From: Luteolibacter pohnpeiensis
GTDB lineage: Bacteria > Verrucomicrobiota > Verrucomicrobiia > Verrucomicrobiales > Akkermansiaceae
Direction: 5' to 3'
DNA length: 64,000 nt
Assembly (NCBI RefSeq): GCF_016595435.1
Contig: NZ_JAENIJ010000009.1
Location: 1-64,000, forward strand
In this document: positions 1 to 7,972 of the stretch, one piece after another
Layout: each line of letters starts with the position of its first letter
Numbering within the stretch: the first letter of the stretch is position 1
Program-made: the position numbers and the translations under genes
Notes under the pieces: model-generated
Seen by the model: only the letters and a program-made list of their open reading frames with translations
The model's database searches: none
Told to the model about the DNA's origin: nothing

Positions 1-1
1 G

Positions 2-88
2 CGACCGAAAAATCACCCTCTGCTCAACACCCCGCGCCAAGAATACGTTGAAGTCTTCCACCGCAGCCGCTACAAGAAAACCGCTTAA
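2..88 (+). CDS. C-terminal end of an unidentified protein, cut by the window edge
   Basis: An open frame enters from the left edge and stops at TAA 86-88, giving 28 residues that end in EVFHRSRYKKTA. The tail is basic and might belong to a transposase or another DNA-binding protein, since it lies directly before a run of REP-like repeats. That is only a guess from position; no family motif is visible in so short a fragment. Confidence 0.4.
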   Translation, partial: RPKNHPLLNTPRQEYVEVFHRSRYKKTA

Positions 89-101
89 TCCCGTGCCATT
101 C

Positions 102-280
102 AGGCCTGTCCCTTTGTCATTCCTTTAAAGGCCTGTCCCTTTGTCATTCTTTGTCATTACACCCTACCCTACACCCTACCCAAGTTGAAAAATTCGACAA
201 GCTCGATTCTTACTAAAGGCCTGTCCCTTTGTCATTAAGATGCATCATATTACCATATTAATAAAAGCCTGTCCTGTCAT
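102..280. repeat. Cluster of REP-like short repeats
   Basis: The word GGCCTGTCCCTTTGTCATT occurs at 103-121, 130-148 and 218-236. A partial echo CTTTGTCATT follows at 149-158 and a degenerate copy AAAAGCCTGTCCTGTCAT lies at 263-280. All copies have the same orientation. Between them is AT-rich DNA without a convincing gene. The spacing is irregular, so this is not CRISPR. Words of this kind (reverse complement AATGACAAAGGGACAGG) behave like REP elements. A further copy abuts the truncated Rhs gene at 1732-1754. Confidence 0.75.
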
Positions 281-283
281 GCG

Positions 284-748
284 TCACTCACTTTCATTTC
301 TCCGTAAAGTTATACCATTAATCAAATTAGATGATGAAGATTTTGCAGTGAGCCGCATATTATCAGGCTCCTCCGGAACCCAATATATATCATATACAAT
401 ATCATTAATTTCAAAACTCAGAGTTTCATTAACTTTGAAACTCATCCCGTCCAGAAGCGATAAATACTCCAAATCATTCGGATGATAATCATATTTAAAT
501 GACATTTTGTCATTTGTGAAATATAGCTTCAATGCATGATCTTCTGATATCCAATCCCCAGAAATCCTCTTAATTGATTCTTCAAAATCTTGTATTTCAA
601 TATTATCATCAAATGGGTTATAATCCTCCAGAGAATCTTTATCTATTACCTCATGAATTCGCCGTGGGCGAGCATCTGTGCTTTTATCACAAGAACAAAT
701 ACCCATAAGGAAGCAAATCCAAGTTATTATCAATAATATTTTTTTCAT
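284..748 (-). CDS. Putative lipoprotein beside an Rhs C-terminal cassette; possible immunity protein
   Basis: A protein of 154 residues with a lipoprotein signal: MKKILLIITWICFLMGICSC, with the lipobox cysteine at residue 20. The mature part is acidic (DKDSLEDYNPFDDN, QDFEESIKRISGDW). From about residue 65 it looks like a small beta-rich domain (W-x-SEDHALKLYFTNDKMSFKYDY), as in lipocalin-like or copper-resistance-like lipoproteins, but I cannot name a family. It lies 30 bases downstream of the Rhs fragment at 779-1729 on the same strand, the usual place of an immunity gene for a polymorphic toxin. Base composition is clearly more AT-rich than in the chromosomal genes after 3.6 kb, which fits horizontal transfer. 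The immunity role is inferred from position only. Confidence 0.7.
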   Translation of the reverse strand: MKKILLIITWICFLMGICSCDKSTDARPRRIHEVIDKDSLEDYNPFDDNIEIQDFEESIKRISGDWISEDHALKLYFTNDKMSFKYDYHPNDLEYLSLLDGMSFKVNETLSFEINDIVYDIYWVPEEPDNMRLTAKSSSSNLINGITLRRNESE

Positions 749-778
749 ATCCCAAAGAAATTACTTACATCAATATTA

Positions 779-1729
779 CTACCGACCATTTAACTCAAAT
801 TCGACTTTATTACGCCCCTCTGCAACATTCCACTGTTTCACAGCATCATTTAATGCCTTATTCAAGCTTTGATTATTTCCACACTGAAGATATGGCTTCA
901 TCAACTTTACTATCTTACTCCCTGTAGGCCCTCCATTTCTATTTTGAGCCATCGTGTATCCCCAGCTGACACACGCCAACACCTTGCCCTTATCTGCAGC
1001 ATTTGGATCTGAACAGACTAAACACGTCACTGCGGTAAACCTCATCGAACTACCACTACTCTTAATTCGCCTATTGCCAGGCGTATCATTTATATGTCCA
1101 TTCAAACCGGAAGTACTAGCATGACTAGTATCAGAAACGAAAGGATATGGAAGATGCTCTTCTGCATCAATTCTCCAACCACCGACTCCAGTTCTTCTAT
1201 GTCTGAAATCAGGTATCACAGCATTTTCAGTTTTAACCATCTGAATAAGTTTAGTCTCTTTGCAATCGCACGCACAACCATCTTTATTAGTTGGCACCGC
1301 ACTGATTGATATATCTGCTTTTATACCTCCATCAGGACCATTAGTCCATGTCTCATACTGTGAAAATGTTGCATGAGCTTTGTAACATCCGCAGTCTAAC
1401 CCATTGGCCAATGCTGCATTTGCATCATCGATAGTAGCAGCAAGACCAAAAAAATCGAATTGATTAATCCCATCATTCCCTACGAACCCATACAGATTGA
1501 TTCCCCCCCTTTCCCCGATCGGGTCCCTTGATGGCCATCTGCCGGTGATTGGATCGTAGTAACGATAACCGTAATACAGTAGACCCGACTCGGTGTCCTG
1601 AAGTTTGGTCGAGAAGCCGAAGTCCGGCACTCCGGAAAGCAGGTTACGTTTCATCACCACATTGCCGAATGGATCGTAGTCGTTTTGACGGGCTAGCGCT
1701 CCAGTCTGGCTGGTCCAAGCGAGTGTCAT
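779..1729 (-). CDS. Truncated Rhs-family protein: conserved core end plus unique C-terminal domain
   Basis: Residues 1-93 are the end of an RHS repeat-associated core: DYDPFGNVVMKR, GLLYYGYRYYDPITGRWPSRDPIG and NLYGFVGNDGINQFDFFGL. After FFGL comes a unique region of about 220 residues that should be the effector tip. It contains a Cys cluster (CGCYKAH, CACDC), a GWRIDAEEHLPYP segment and the ending VEFELNGR; I do not recognise its activity. Normal Rhs proteins exceed 1000 residues and carry a signal peptide and YD repeats. Here everything upstream is missing, and homology to the neighbouring Rhs copy ends exactly where a REP-like word begins (1732). It is therefore probably a displaced, silent cassette that could be swapped onto a full Rhs protein by recombination in the core. 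Confidence 0.75.
   Translation of the reverse strand: MTLAWTSQTGALARQNDYDPFGNVVMKRNLLSGVPDFGFSTKLQDTESGLLYYGYRYYDPITGRWPSRDPIGERGGINLYGFVGNDGINQFDFFGLAATIDDANAALANGLDCGCYKAHATFSQYETWTNGPDGGIKADISISAVPTNKDGCACDCKETKLIQMVKTENAVIPDFRHRRTGVGGWRIDAEEHLPYPFVSDTSHASTSGLNGHINDTPGNRRIKSSGSSMRFTAVTCLVCSDPNAADKGKVLACVSWGYTMAQNRNGGPTGSKIVKLMKPYLQCGNNQSLNKALNDAVKQWNVAEGRNKVEFELNGR
1459..1725. repeat. Rhs core direct repeat, copy 1
   Basis: This stretch is nearly identical to 2929-3195, offset by 1470 bases and in the same orientation. It encodes the Rhs core end from DYDPFGNVV to the NLYGFVGNDG box. Identity is highest over the DPFG-GVPDFGFSTKLQDTESG part. Such repeats are the substrate for cassette exchange in Rhs loci. 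Confidence 0.85.
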
Positions 1730-1731
1730 AG

Positions 1732-1754
1732 AAGGCCTGTCCCTCTGTCATTAG
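1732..1754. repeat. REP-like copy at the Rhs breakpoint
   Basis: AAGGCCTGTCCCTCTGTCAT begins right behind the first codon of the truncated Rhs frame, in the same orientation as the copies at 102-236. The neighbouring Rhs copy keeps homology up to GTCATAG and diverges here, so the repeat marks the junction of a rearrangement. The rest of the gap up to 1882 shows nothing recognisable. Confidence 0.7.
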
Positions 1755-1882
1755 ACCTGACCTCACCAATCACTGAACTACAAAACCCCAAACCAATACC
1801 ACCAGGCCATATGCAACCACGCAGCTTGATTAACACTTCAGGCTGTCCAACTTCGAAGGGAGCACTACACCCCGGTGATGCT

Positions 1883-2356
1883 TCATTTGATTTTTTTATA
1901 ATATATCTGCTTTGAAATATTTTCGTATTTATCTTTATCTAAAAAAATTGAATTTGGAATGATTATTAATCCTGTTTCATCAATCACCGCGATAGCCCCA
2001 ATGTTTTCGCACAATTTATCTAGGACTTCGGAAATCAATGAGTTGTTAGAAGTGAATGAGAAATTCACATCTAAATCGACACTTTTAATTTTCCATTTCT
2101 GAACGTGGGCATTTTTAACTCGACCAGATTCAATCAACCTATTCCAATGCTCTGCCGCCAAAATTCTGATATAATCTATTACTTCAGGAAGAGGGGTTCC
2201 ATTAAAATCAAAATTGCGTCTTACATTAAGGAAAGCCTTCCCATTTTCGACAACGATTTCTTCATTTGAATCGGCTTCTTCACCTTTAGCAGTCGGGAAA
2301 GAAAACACCGTCAGTAAAATAGCTATTAAAATTAAAAAAAATCTCACTACTTTCAT
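1883..2356 (-). CDS. Exported small protein with STN-like fold; candidate immunity protein for the Rhs metallopeptidase tip
   Basis: A protein of 157 residues with a clear signal peptide (MKVVRFFLILIAILLTVFSF, cleavage near TAKGEE). The segment FNGTPLPEVIDYIRILAAEH, then VDLDVNFSFTSNNSLISEVLDKLCENIG and GLIIIPNS, has the pattern of a secretin/TonB short N-terminal (STN) domain: two beta-alpha-beta units and a final strand. Its start codon overlaps the stop of the upstream Rhs gene by four bases (2353-2356), so the two are translationally coupled. This is the classic toxin-immunity arrangement, but an STN-like immunity protein is unusual. It could also be an unrelated host protein caught in the cassette. 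The STN assignment is by pattern only. Confidence 0.65.
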   Translation of the reverse strand: MKVVRFFLILIAILLTVFSFPTAKGEEADSNEEIVVENGKAFLNVRRNFDFNGTPLPEVIDYIRILAAEHWNRLIESGRVKNAHVQKWKIKSVDLDVNFSFTSNNSLISEVLDKLCENIGAIAVIDETGLIIIPNSIFLDKDKYENISKQIYYKKIK

Positions 2357-3579
2357 TTTGATGGAGGGATATATACAGGAGAAAAATTCCCTTGCGGATT
2401 TGTGACAGGATCTCCCCCATATGTGGTTCGAATATCCTTATTAAGCCAATCTCGGACAATATTTTCGGTCCTTACAGCTCTTTGCTCGCTTTCTTGCACA
2501 GAATCACCAGGATTAGTATAATATTCAGCATTTCCTCTCTTATTTTTTTTCAATGCCGCTTTAGCCATTGCCATATCCCACGAATGTTGCAACTCATGAA
2601 CTAAAACCGTTAACGAGCTGCGATAAAATTCCTCTTGTGGATACTCATCTCCATTGCAGCCGCAGTAGAGCTCTATCATTGACCCTTGCCCGGGACCTCC
2701 TTCCATGGATTTTTCATAATCCTTTATATTGCCTGCATCAGGACTCATTCTTGCATTGCCACCAGTAATTTCTTGAACTTTTTTGACAGACTCAACACAT
2801 ATAATTTTTATTACATGAGGGCTATTCTCCAGATCCTCGATCATTTTTTTAAGTCCAGGATCTAAGTTTTTAGCTTTGTTTAATAATTCTTTAGCTTGTT
2901 CCGGAGCTTCGATTTTTAACCCTAACAAATCCCACCGATTCATCCCATCATTCCCCACGAATCCATACAGGTTGATTCCTCCGTCCTCTTCAATCGGATC
3001 CCTGCTCGGCCATCTGCCGGTGATTGGATCGTAGAAACGATACCCGAAATAGAGTAGACCTGACTCAGTGTCCTGAAGTTTGGTCGAGAAGCCGAAGTCC
3101 GGCACTCCGGAAAGCAGGCTACGTTTCATCACCACATTGCCAAATGGATCGTAGTCGTTTTGACGGGCTAGCGCTCCAGTCTGGCTGGTCCAGGCGAGAA
3201 TGTTGCCATTCGCGTCATAGCTTGGAACGAAGTGATTGTCCGGAGTGGTCGTGGAGGAGTTGTAGTAGCTGCTTGCCAACAAGCCTCCCACCCCGCCTGG
3301 GGCCTGGAAATCGGCAGATCCTGATACCTTTCCAAAAGATCCAATGTCTGGTCCCCACAGGTTGGTCCATTTGAGGCTCATCGTGCCCATCGAGCTGGCG
3401 GTGCCAGTCCGAGTGCCGATCGCCACCGGATTCCAACCCTCGTAGAGGTAGAGCATGTCGGTGACACTATTCAGATTTAGCTCCTTGTGCAAAGTTTTAT
3501 TTGCATAACAGCATCTAACCAGCCCAGCATCAATCGCGGTATCCTGAAATTCGATTTTGTTCTGACTTTTCCAACTCAA
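2353..3579 (-). CDS. Truncated Rhs-family protein with C-terminal HExxH metallopeptidase-like tip
   Basis: A protein of 408 residues. Residues 1-115 are a piece of YD-type shell (DMLYLYEGWNPVAIG, SYDANGNILAW), and 116-215 are the Rhs core end (DYDPFGNVV, YDPITGRWPSRDPI, NLYGFVGNDGMNRWDLLGL). The unique tip of about 190 residues contains VLVHELQHSWD, an HExxH zinc site, followed about 35 residues on by ESEQRAVRTEN, where a Glu can be the third ligand, as in gluzincin-type toxin peptidases. CYGN-like cysteines (YCGCNGDE) precede it. The gene lacks a signal peptide and most of the Rhs shell, and begins only 27 bases after the end of engB, so it is a truncated (orphan) cassette. The start is uncertain because the original N-terminus is gone. 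Confidence 0.75.
   Translation of the reverse strand: MSWKSQNKIEFQDTAIDAGLVRCCYANKTLHKELNLNSVTDMLYLYEGWNPVAIGTRTGTASSMGTMSLKWTNLWGPDIGSFGKVSGSADFQAPGGVGGLLASSYYNSSTTTPDNHFVPSYDANGNILAWTSQTGALARQNDYDPFGNVVMKRSLLSGVPDFGFSTKLQDTESGLLYFGYRFYDPITGRWPSRDPIEEDGGINLYGFVGNDGMNRWDLLGLKIEAPEQAKELLNKAKNLDPGLKKMIEDLENSPHVIKIICVESVKKVQEITGGNARMSPDAGNIKDYEKSMEGGPGQGSMIELYCGCNGDEYPQEEFYRSSLTVLVHELQHSWDMAMAKAALKKNKRGNAEYYTNPGDSVQESEQRAVRTENIVRDWLNKDIRTTYGGDPVTNPQGNFSPVYIPPSK
2929..3195. repeat. Rhs core direct repeat, copy 2
   Basis: Partner of 1459-1725. The tip sequences on the downstream side of the two copies are unrelated, as expected when a shared core is followed by exchangeable toxins. Confidence 0.85.
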
Positions 3580-3606
3580 AAACCTGATAACTCTTCGCTA
3601 AAATCC

Positions 3607-4209
3607 TCATCCATTCACCACCTCTTCAACGAAGCCGAGAAGCTCGCGTTGGCCCGAGCGGTCTTTCGACGAGGTGATGAAATGCGGCGGTTCATTTGGA
3701 ATCATCTCTTCCAGTTGTTGCAGAAATGTGGCGACGTTTGACTTAAGTTTGCTGGCTTTGAGTTTGTCGGCTTTGGTGAAGACCAACACAAATGGGATCT
3801 CTCCAGAGACGAGCCAATCGCAGAATTCCAAATCGATTTTTTGTGGCGGCAGGCGCGAATCGATCAGCAAGCAGATGCATCGCAGTGAAACTCGCTGGCT
3901 GAGATAATCGGACACCGCTTGGTGGAATTGCTCACGGTTTGCCTGCTTGACCTTAGAGTAGCCGTATCCGGGAAGATCGACGAGATACCAACTCTCGTTC
4001 ATGGTGAAAAAATTGAGGAGCCGTGTCGCCCCGGGAGTTGCGGAGACTTTTGCCAGGTTGGCCCGATTGGCCAGCATGTTGATGAGTGAAGACTTGCCTA
4101 CATTTGACCGGCCAATGAACGCAATTTCCGGAAGTCCCGGCTCAGGGCAGGATTGCAAGTCCGGGGCACTGGTTAGAAATTTAGCGGATTTGATCTTCAC
4201 GACGCCCAT
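3607..4209 (-). CDS. engB: Ribosome-biogenesis GTPase EngB (YsxC/YihA)
   Basis: A GTPase of the TrmE-Era-EngA-EngB-Septin family that acts in assembly of the large ribosomal subunit. Visible motifs are G1 GRSNVGKSS near residue 33, G3 DLPGYGYSKV, and G4 FTKADK. The conserved EngB opening is AKFLTSAPDL. Length is 200 residues from ATG 4209, normal for the family. An in-frame TTG at 4236 would add nine residues that do not fit the family, so I prefer the ATG. It is a core gene and marks the right edge of the AT-rich accessory patch. Confidence 0.93.
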   Translation of the reverse strand: MGVVKIKSAKFLTSAPDLQSCPEPGLPEIAFIGRSNVGKSSLINMLANRANLAKVSATPGATRLLNFFTMNESWYLVDLPGYGYSKVKQANREQFHQAVSDYLSQRVSLRCICLLIDSRLPPQKIDLEFCDWLVSGEIPFVLVFTKADKLKASKLKSNVATFLQQLEEMIPNEPPHFITSSKDRSGQRELLGFVEEVVNG

Positions 4210-4290
4210 CAAGCGGTGATCCACCAACAATCCCAACCAAAATGCGCTGCTTCTCCGGAATAAATCCGGATTTCGTGGATGTTGGGCGAA

Positions 4291-5295
4291 TCAGCGAATT
4301 CGCGGCACCAACCAAAATGCCCAATTATCTTCACTCTTGCCATTTTCATCCGTCCGCAAAATCAATTTTCGGGTCGGCCGGAAATTGATTTCGATCGCTT
4401 CCTGGTTGTGTCTCCGATCCACCGTCTTGCTGCGAAATACTTCTCCTTCGTCGGTTTCGATCGTGAAGGTCACGCTGCCCTTGATCGATCGTTCTTCGAG
4501 GCATGCAGTGGCCTGGAAACCGGTAATCGGTTCGTCAAACTGGTATTCGATCCGGCCTGGCGGATGGCAGTAGAGAATCTGGCTCTCACGATATCGCTTC
4601 CCTTTCACGGTGATGGCAGGCGGCTGTTCAATCATGGCCTTGAAGTAATTGCCGCCTTCAATTTTCGCCCATTTCACGTGTGTCAGATATCTCCACGGTT
4701 TGTTACTCGGTGGCTGCGGAGTCGGTTCCGGTGGTTGATCCGACGCTGGCTGAAAAGTGGCCACCGCCGCGATGGCTTTTTGGACGATGGAGCGCTGTTG
4801 CAGTTCCTTGCGTTTCGAGGCGATTTCATCGGCGGCTTCCACGTTGTCGACTGAGCGGAACTGTTGCTCCAAGGCGCCCAGTTTTTGGTCCAAGTCGCTT
4901 TGCCATGCGACGATGTCCCGTTGCTTTTTCTCGTCCAAGGTGGAAAATTCCGTCGCGTAGACTTTCTCGATTTTCGCAATCGCTGCCACGCTGGACGGCT
5001 TCTCGAATGGGCTGGCATCAAAGGCCATACGCGCCATTTCGTCATCAAACGCTTCCACCGTCTCGGTATCGCCGGCTGCCTGTTCGGTTTGCCTAGCCCG
5101 CTCAAGAGCGGCGATCAATTGCTGGCGCAGTTTGTCGATTTCCTGCGCGGAGTTTACCTGGATGTTCCGTAGGGCCTCGGCGGAAGAGGATTCGATCTCG
5201 CCCACATCATCGGGGCTTTGCGCTCCGGCGAGCGACACCAGCAGGGTGAAAAAGATCACGATGATGCCACAAGCCATGCCCCAGCTTTTGAACAA
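4291..5295 (-). CDS. Secreted coiled-coil protein with C-terminal NPCBM-like domain
   Basis: 334 residues from a TTG start, which gives a signal peptide with a basic n-region (MFKSWGMACGIIVIFF, cleavage near AGAQ). An ATG at 5277 is an alternative. Residues 30-175 are charged, helical and probably coiled coil (AQEIDKLRQQLIAALERARQ, DLDQKLGALEQQF). A proline-rich linker (PPEPTPQPPSNKP) leads to a beta-rich domain from about 205 to the end. Its pattern, GRIEYQFDEPITGFQATACL, GSVTFTIETDEGEVF and KLILRTDENGKSEDNWAFW, matches the NPCBM/NEW2 carbohydrate-binding fold. Probably a periplasmic or surface sugar-binding protein; no catalytic residues are seen. It diverges from the ThuA gene at 5390. Confidence 0.7.
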   Translation of the reverse strand: MFKSWGMACGIIVIFFTLLVSLAGAQSPDDVGEIESSSAEALRNIQVNSAQEIDKLRQQLIAALERARQTEQAAGDTETVEAFDDEMARMAFDASPFEKPSSVAAIAKIEKVYATEFSTLDEKKQRDIVAWQSDLDQKLGALEQQFRSVDNVEAADEIASKRKELQQRSIVQKAIAAVATFQPASDQPPEPTPQPPSNKPWRYLTHVKWAKIEGGNYFKAMIEQPPAITVKGKRYRESQILYCHPPGRIEYQFDEPITGFQATACLEERSIKGSVTFTIETDEGEVFRSKTVDRRHNQEAIEINFRPTRKLILRTDENGKSEDNWAFWLVPRIR

Positions 5296-5389
5296 TCGGG
5301 GGGCCTGTCAATCTGGATTGGAATCCGCAGCTTGGCCGATCAGGTCGAAAGATTTACGATTACGCTCCGTTCCATTCCGGTGATTCCCG

Positions 5390-6157
5390 ATGAAAAAACT
5401 CGCTCTTACTCTGCTGCTTGCCGCCCTGCCCGTTCTAACAAATGCCGCCGAACCGCTGCGTGTTTTCATCCGCGGGGGCGAAAAAACCCATGGTCCCAAT
5501 GCGCATGAGCATGAGCGATTTCTAAACGACTGGAAAAAGCTGCTGGCCGAGCGTGGCATGAAAACCGATGGCGCGAAGGATTGGCCAACGGCAGAACAAC
5601 TCGCGGCAACTGATGTGCTGGTCATGTATGCGCAGGATGGAGCGAACGCGACCCAGGAACAAAAAGACCATCTCGCGACTTTCACCAAGCGAGGAGGTGG
5701 TTTGGTGGTGATTCACACCGCAGTCGTCGGCAATGATCCAGTCTGGTGGAAATCCGTCATCGGCGGCGCATGGGTTGAGGGAAAAACCAAATGGCACGAG
5801 GGCATGATGGAACTTCGATTTCGTGGTGCCACCCAAAGCCCGATCACGGCAGGCGCGAAGGGCTTCAAGATGGATGATGAAATCTACTACAATCTCGACA
5901 TGCAGCCTGACGTGAAAGTCCTCGCCGTCACGGATACCGGCGATGGCGAACCGAAGGTGCAGGCCCAGATGTGGACTTATGAAAAAGATCACTACCGGGC
6001 GTTTGTCACCATTCCGGGCCACCTTTATTCGACCTTTGAACGACCAAATTACCGGGCGATTTTATTGCGCGGGATCGCCTGGGCGGCGAAGCGCCAAAAT
6101 GTCGACGAATTCTGCAAACCCGAAGAAATCGCAGCGCTTGCAAAGCCTGCGCCGTGA
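5390..6157 (+). CDS. Secreted ThuA-like domain protein
   Basis: 255 residues with a signal peptide (MKKLALTLLLAALPVLTNA). The rest is one ThuA-like glutamine-amidotransferase-fold domain: LRVFIRGGEKTHGPNAHEHERF at the start, TDVLVMYAQDG, the conserved RGGGLVVIHTAVVG, and a final RAFVTIPGHLYSTFERPNYR leading to LLRGIAWAA. These proteins are abundant in Verrucomicrobia and Planctomycetes near sugar-oxidation genes and are thought to help convert oxidised sugars; the actual substrate is unknown. The gene converges on msrQ, leaving five bases between the stops. Confidence 0.85.
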   Translation: MKKLALTLLLAALPVLTNAAEPLRVFIRGGEKTHGPNAHEHERFLNDWKKLLAERGMKTDGAKDWPTAEQLAATDVLVMYAQDGANATQEQKDHLATFTKRGGGLVVIHTAVVGNDPVWWKSVIGGAWVEGKTKWHEGMMELRFRGATQSPITAGAKGFKMDDEIYYNLDMQPDVKVLAVTDTGDGEPKVQAQMWTYEKDHYRAFVTIPGHLYSTFERPNYRAILLRGIAWAAKRQNVDEFCKPEEIAALAKPAP

Positions 6158-6162
6158 GCCAA

Positions 6163-6768
6163 TCAGGCGGTTTTGGCGCTTGGCTTTCCCTTGTCGACCA
6201 CGCGATAGCCAAGCAAGACAACCACGGCGATGGCAAAGGCCATGGGATAGCGGATGTCTGATTTCACGATCATCAGGTAGTGAATCACCCCGCCGATCGC
6301 GACGTAATAGGTAAGCCGGTGCAGTTGCCGCCAGCGTTTGCCGCCGAGGCGCTTGATCATCGCGTTGGTGGAAGTGGCTGCTAGCGGAACCATCAGCAGA
6401 AAACTGATCATGCCCACGGCAATGAAGCGCCGCTTCAGAATGTCCGGCCAAACCGTCAGCAGGTGCCAATCTCGATCGAACGAAAAGTAGGTCAGCAAAT
6501 GGGCGCAACCGTAGTAAAATGCGAACAGCCCGATGAGCCGGCGTTGTTTCAGCAGCCAGTTCCAGCCGAAGAGTTTCCGCAACGGGGTGACCATGAGAGT
6601 GAGCACCAAAAACACCAGAGTCATCACACCTGTCGCCCGGGTGACAAACTCCGCCGGATTTGCTCCCAAATTTCCGCGCCACCAATCGATTGCGACCAAG
6701 ACAGCTGGCAGGGTCCCGTTCACGATCACCAACTGCTGATGAAACTTGGAGTCTTTCGAAAATTCCAT
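6163..6768 (-). CDS. msrQ: Heme-binding membrane subunit MsrQ (YedZ) of methionine-sulfoxide reductase
   Basis: 201 residues, all membrane protein with about five or six segments: VIVNGTLPAVLVAIDW, FVTRATGVMTLVFLVLTLMV, LIGLFAFYYGCAHLLTYF, FIAVGMISFLLMVPLAA, RLTYYVAIGGVIHYLMIV. Histidines in YGCAHLL, LHRLTYY and GVIHYL are the expected heme ligands. TPLRKLFGWNWLLKQRRLIG is the conserved family loop. It passes electrons from the quinone pool or flavin to MsrP, which lies directly upstream with an eight-base gap, so the two form an operon. Confidence 0.92.
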   Translation of the reverse strand: MEFSKDSKFHQQLVIVNGTLPAVLVAIDWWRGNLGANPAEFVTRATGVMTLVFLVLTLMVTPLRKLFGWNWLLKQRRLIGLFAFYYGCAHLLTYFSFDRDWHLLTVWPDILKRRFIAVGMISFLLMVPLAATSTNAMIKRLGGKRWRQLHRLTYYVAIGGVIHYLMIVKSDIRYPMAFAIAVVVLLGYRVVDKGKPSAKTA

Positions 6769-6776
6769 AACCGGGT

Positions 6777-7742
6777 TCAGTAATTCTTCCGCAGATCCAT
6801 GCCTTGGTAGAGATGCGCCACCTGATCTTCGTAGCCGTTGAACATCAGGGTCTCTCGCGTTCCGCCTTCGCCGATCCGGCGTTCGCGAGCCTGTGACCAG
6901 CGCGGGTGATCCACATGCGGGTTCACGTTCGAGTAAAAGCCGTATTCGCGAGAATTCGCAAGGTTCCAGGTCGTCGGCGGTTCGAAGTCGGTCAGGGTGA
7001 TTTTGACGAGAGACTTGATGCTTTTGAAGCCATATTTCCAGGGCACGACCAAGCGGATTGGCGCGCCGTTTTGGTTCGGCAGGGTTTTGCCATACAGCCC
7101 GGTGGCGAGAAGCGTGAGCGGGTGCTTTGCTTCGTCCAATCGCAGCCCTTCCACATAGGGAAGATCAATTCCGGCATGCACCGAGTTCGGCATTTGTTTG
7201 AGATCGTAATAGGTCTCGAACGCCACATGGGTGGCATTTTCCAGCGGCTCGACCACATCCAGCAATTTCGCCAACGGAAACCCGACCCATGGAATGACCA
7301 TCGACCAGCCTTCCACGCAGCGAAAACGATAGGTGCGCTCTTCCTGTTCGAAATCGAACAAATCGGCCATGCTGAAATTCCGTGGCTGCTTCACCAGCCC
7401 GCCCACTTGGACCGACCATGGATCGGTGATGAAATCTTTGGCCCGACCCGCAACCTCTGACTTATCCGTGGAAAACTCGTAATAGTTGTTGTAGCCGGCG
7501 ATTTCGCCAAAGGTGTTGATGCGCTCATCGGCGGGCAATCCATCCACGAATTTCGTAGTTTCTGCGGTATCGATTTTACCGCCGGTATTCACGATTTCCG
7601 GTTGGGGTCGGAATTGCCGGTAAAGTCCGTAAGTCGCCAACGAGGTTCCTGCCCAGATTGAGGTTTTCAGGAAAAACCGTCGGTTTCGATAAACCGATTC
7701 CGGGGTCGCTTCGCTGCGGGGCATGTCGGGAGTCTTGCTCAT
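6777..7742 (-). CDS. msrP: Molybdenum catalytic subunit MsrP (YedY)
   Basis: 321 residues, periplasmic methionine-sulfoxide reductase carrying molybdopterin. The twin-arginine signal is NRRFFLKTSIWAGTSLATYG near residues 20-40. The Mo ligand cysteine is in YRFRCVEGWSMVIPW (about residue 148), followed by the conserved GFPLAKLL. Later family blocks are YVEGLRLDEAKHPLTLLATG, GAPIRLVVPWKYGFKSIKSL and the ending PRWSQARERRIG. Together with msrQ it repairs oxidised periplasmic proteins without NADPH. Confidence 0.95.
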   Translation of the reverse strand: MSKTPDMPRSEATPESVYRNRRFFLKTSIWAGTSLATYGLYRQFRPQPEIVNTGGKIDTAETTKFVDGLPADERINTFGEIAGYNNYYEFSTDKSEVAGRAKDFITDPWSVQVGGLVKQPRNFSMADLFDFEQEERTYRFRCVEGWSMVIPWVGFPLAKLLDVVEPLENATHVAFETYYDLKQMPNSVHAGIDLPYVEGLRLDEAKHPLTLLATGLYGKTLPNQNGAPIRLVVPWKYGFKSIKSLVKITLTDFEPPTTWNLANSREYGFYSNVNPHVDHPRWSQARERRIGEGGTRETLMFNGYEDQVAHLYQGMDLRKNY

Positions 7743-7866
7743 GCAATTACAGGCTTCTGACGATGCTACACCAGTGGTTCATGTTCGTCGATTCCTTAAG
7801 CGCCTCGGCACTTGCGGGGTGTGCGTAAAAATCGGCCCATCTCTAACAAATGCAGAAATCATTTGA

Positions 7867-7887
7867 TATTGAGAATCGATCTCAATA
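7867..7887. promoter_or_regulatory. Fur-like operator before the siderophore receptor
   Basis: TATTGAGA-ATCGA-TCTCAATA is an 8-base inverted repeat with a 5-base centre, close to the TTGAGAAT...CTCAA form of Fur boxes. It lies 86 bases before the receptor start at 7973, where an iron-controlled promoter is expected. The Fur reading rests on palindrome shape and the gene behind it; Fur itself is not in the window. Confidence 0.6.
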
Positions 7888-7972
7888 CTTCTTCCCGCGG
7901 CGATGGTTCGCCTCCACGAATCCGCCGACCGGCCACCTCCGGTCACATCTCCAACTTCAACCTTACCCCAAC

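Noticed and set aside
2..88. End of a named IS transposase
   Set aside because: Only 28 residues are visible and no catalytic motif is included, so no family can be assigned.
102..280. CRISPR array
   Set aside because: The repeats are few, the spacing is irregular and one copy lies 1.5 kb away; no cas gene is present.
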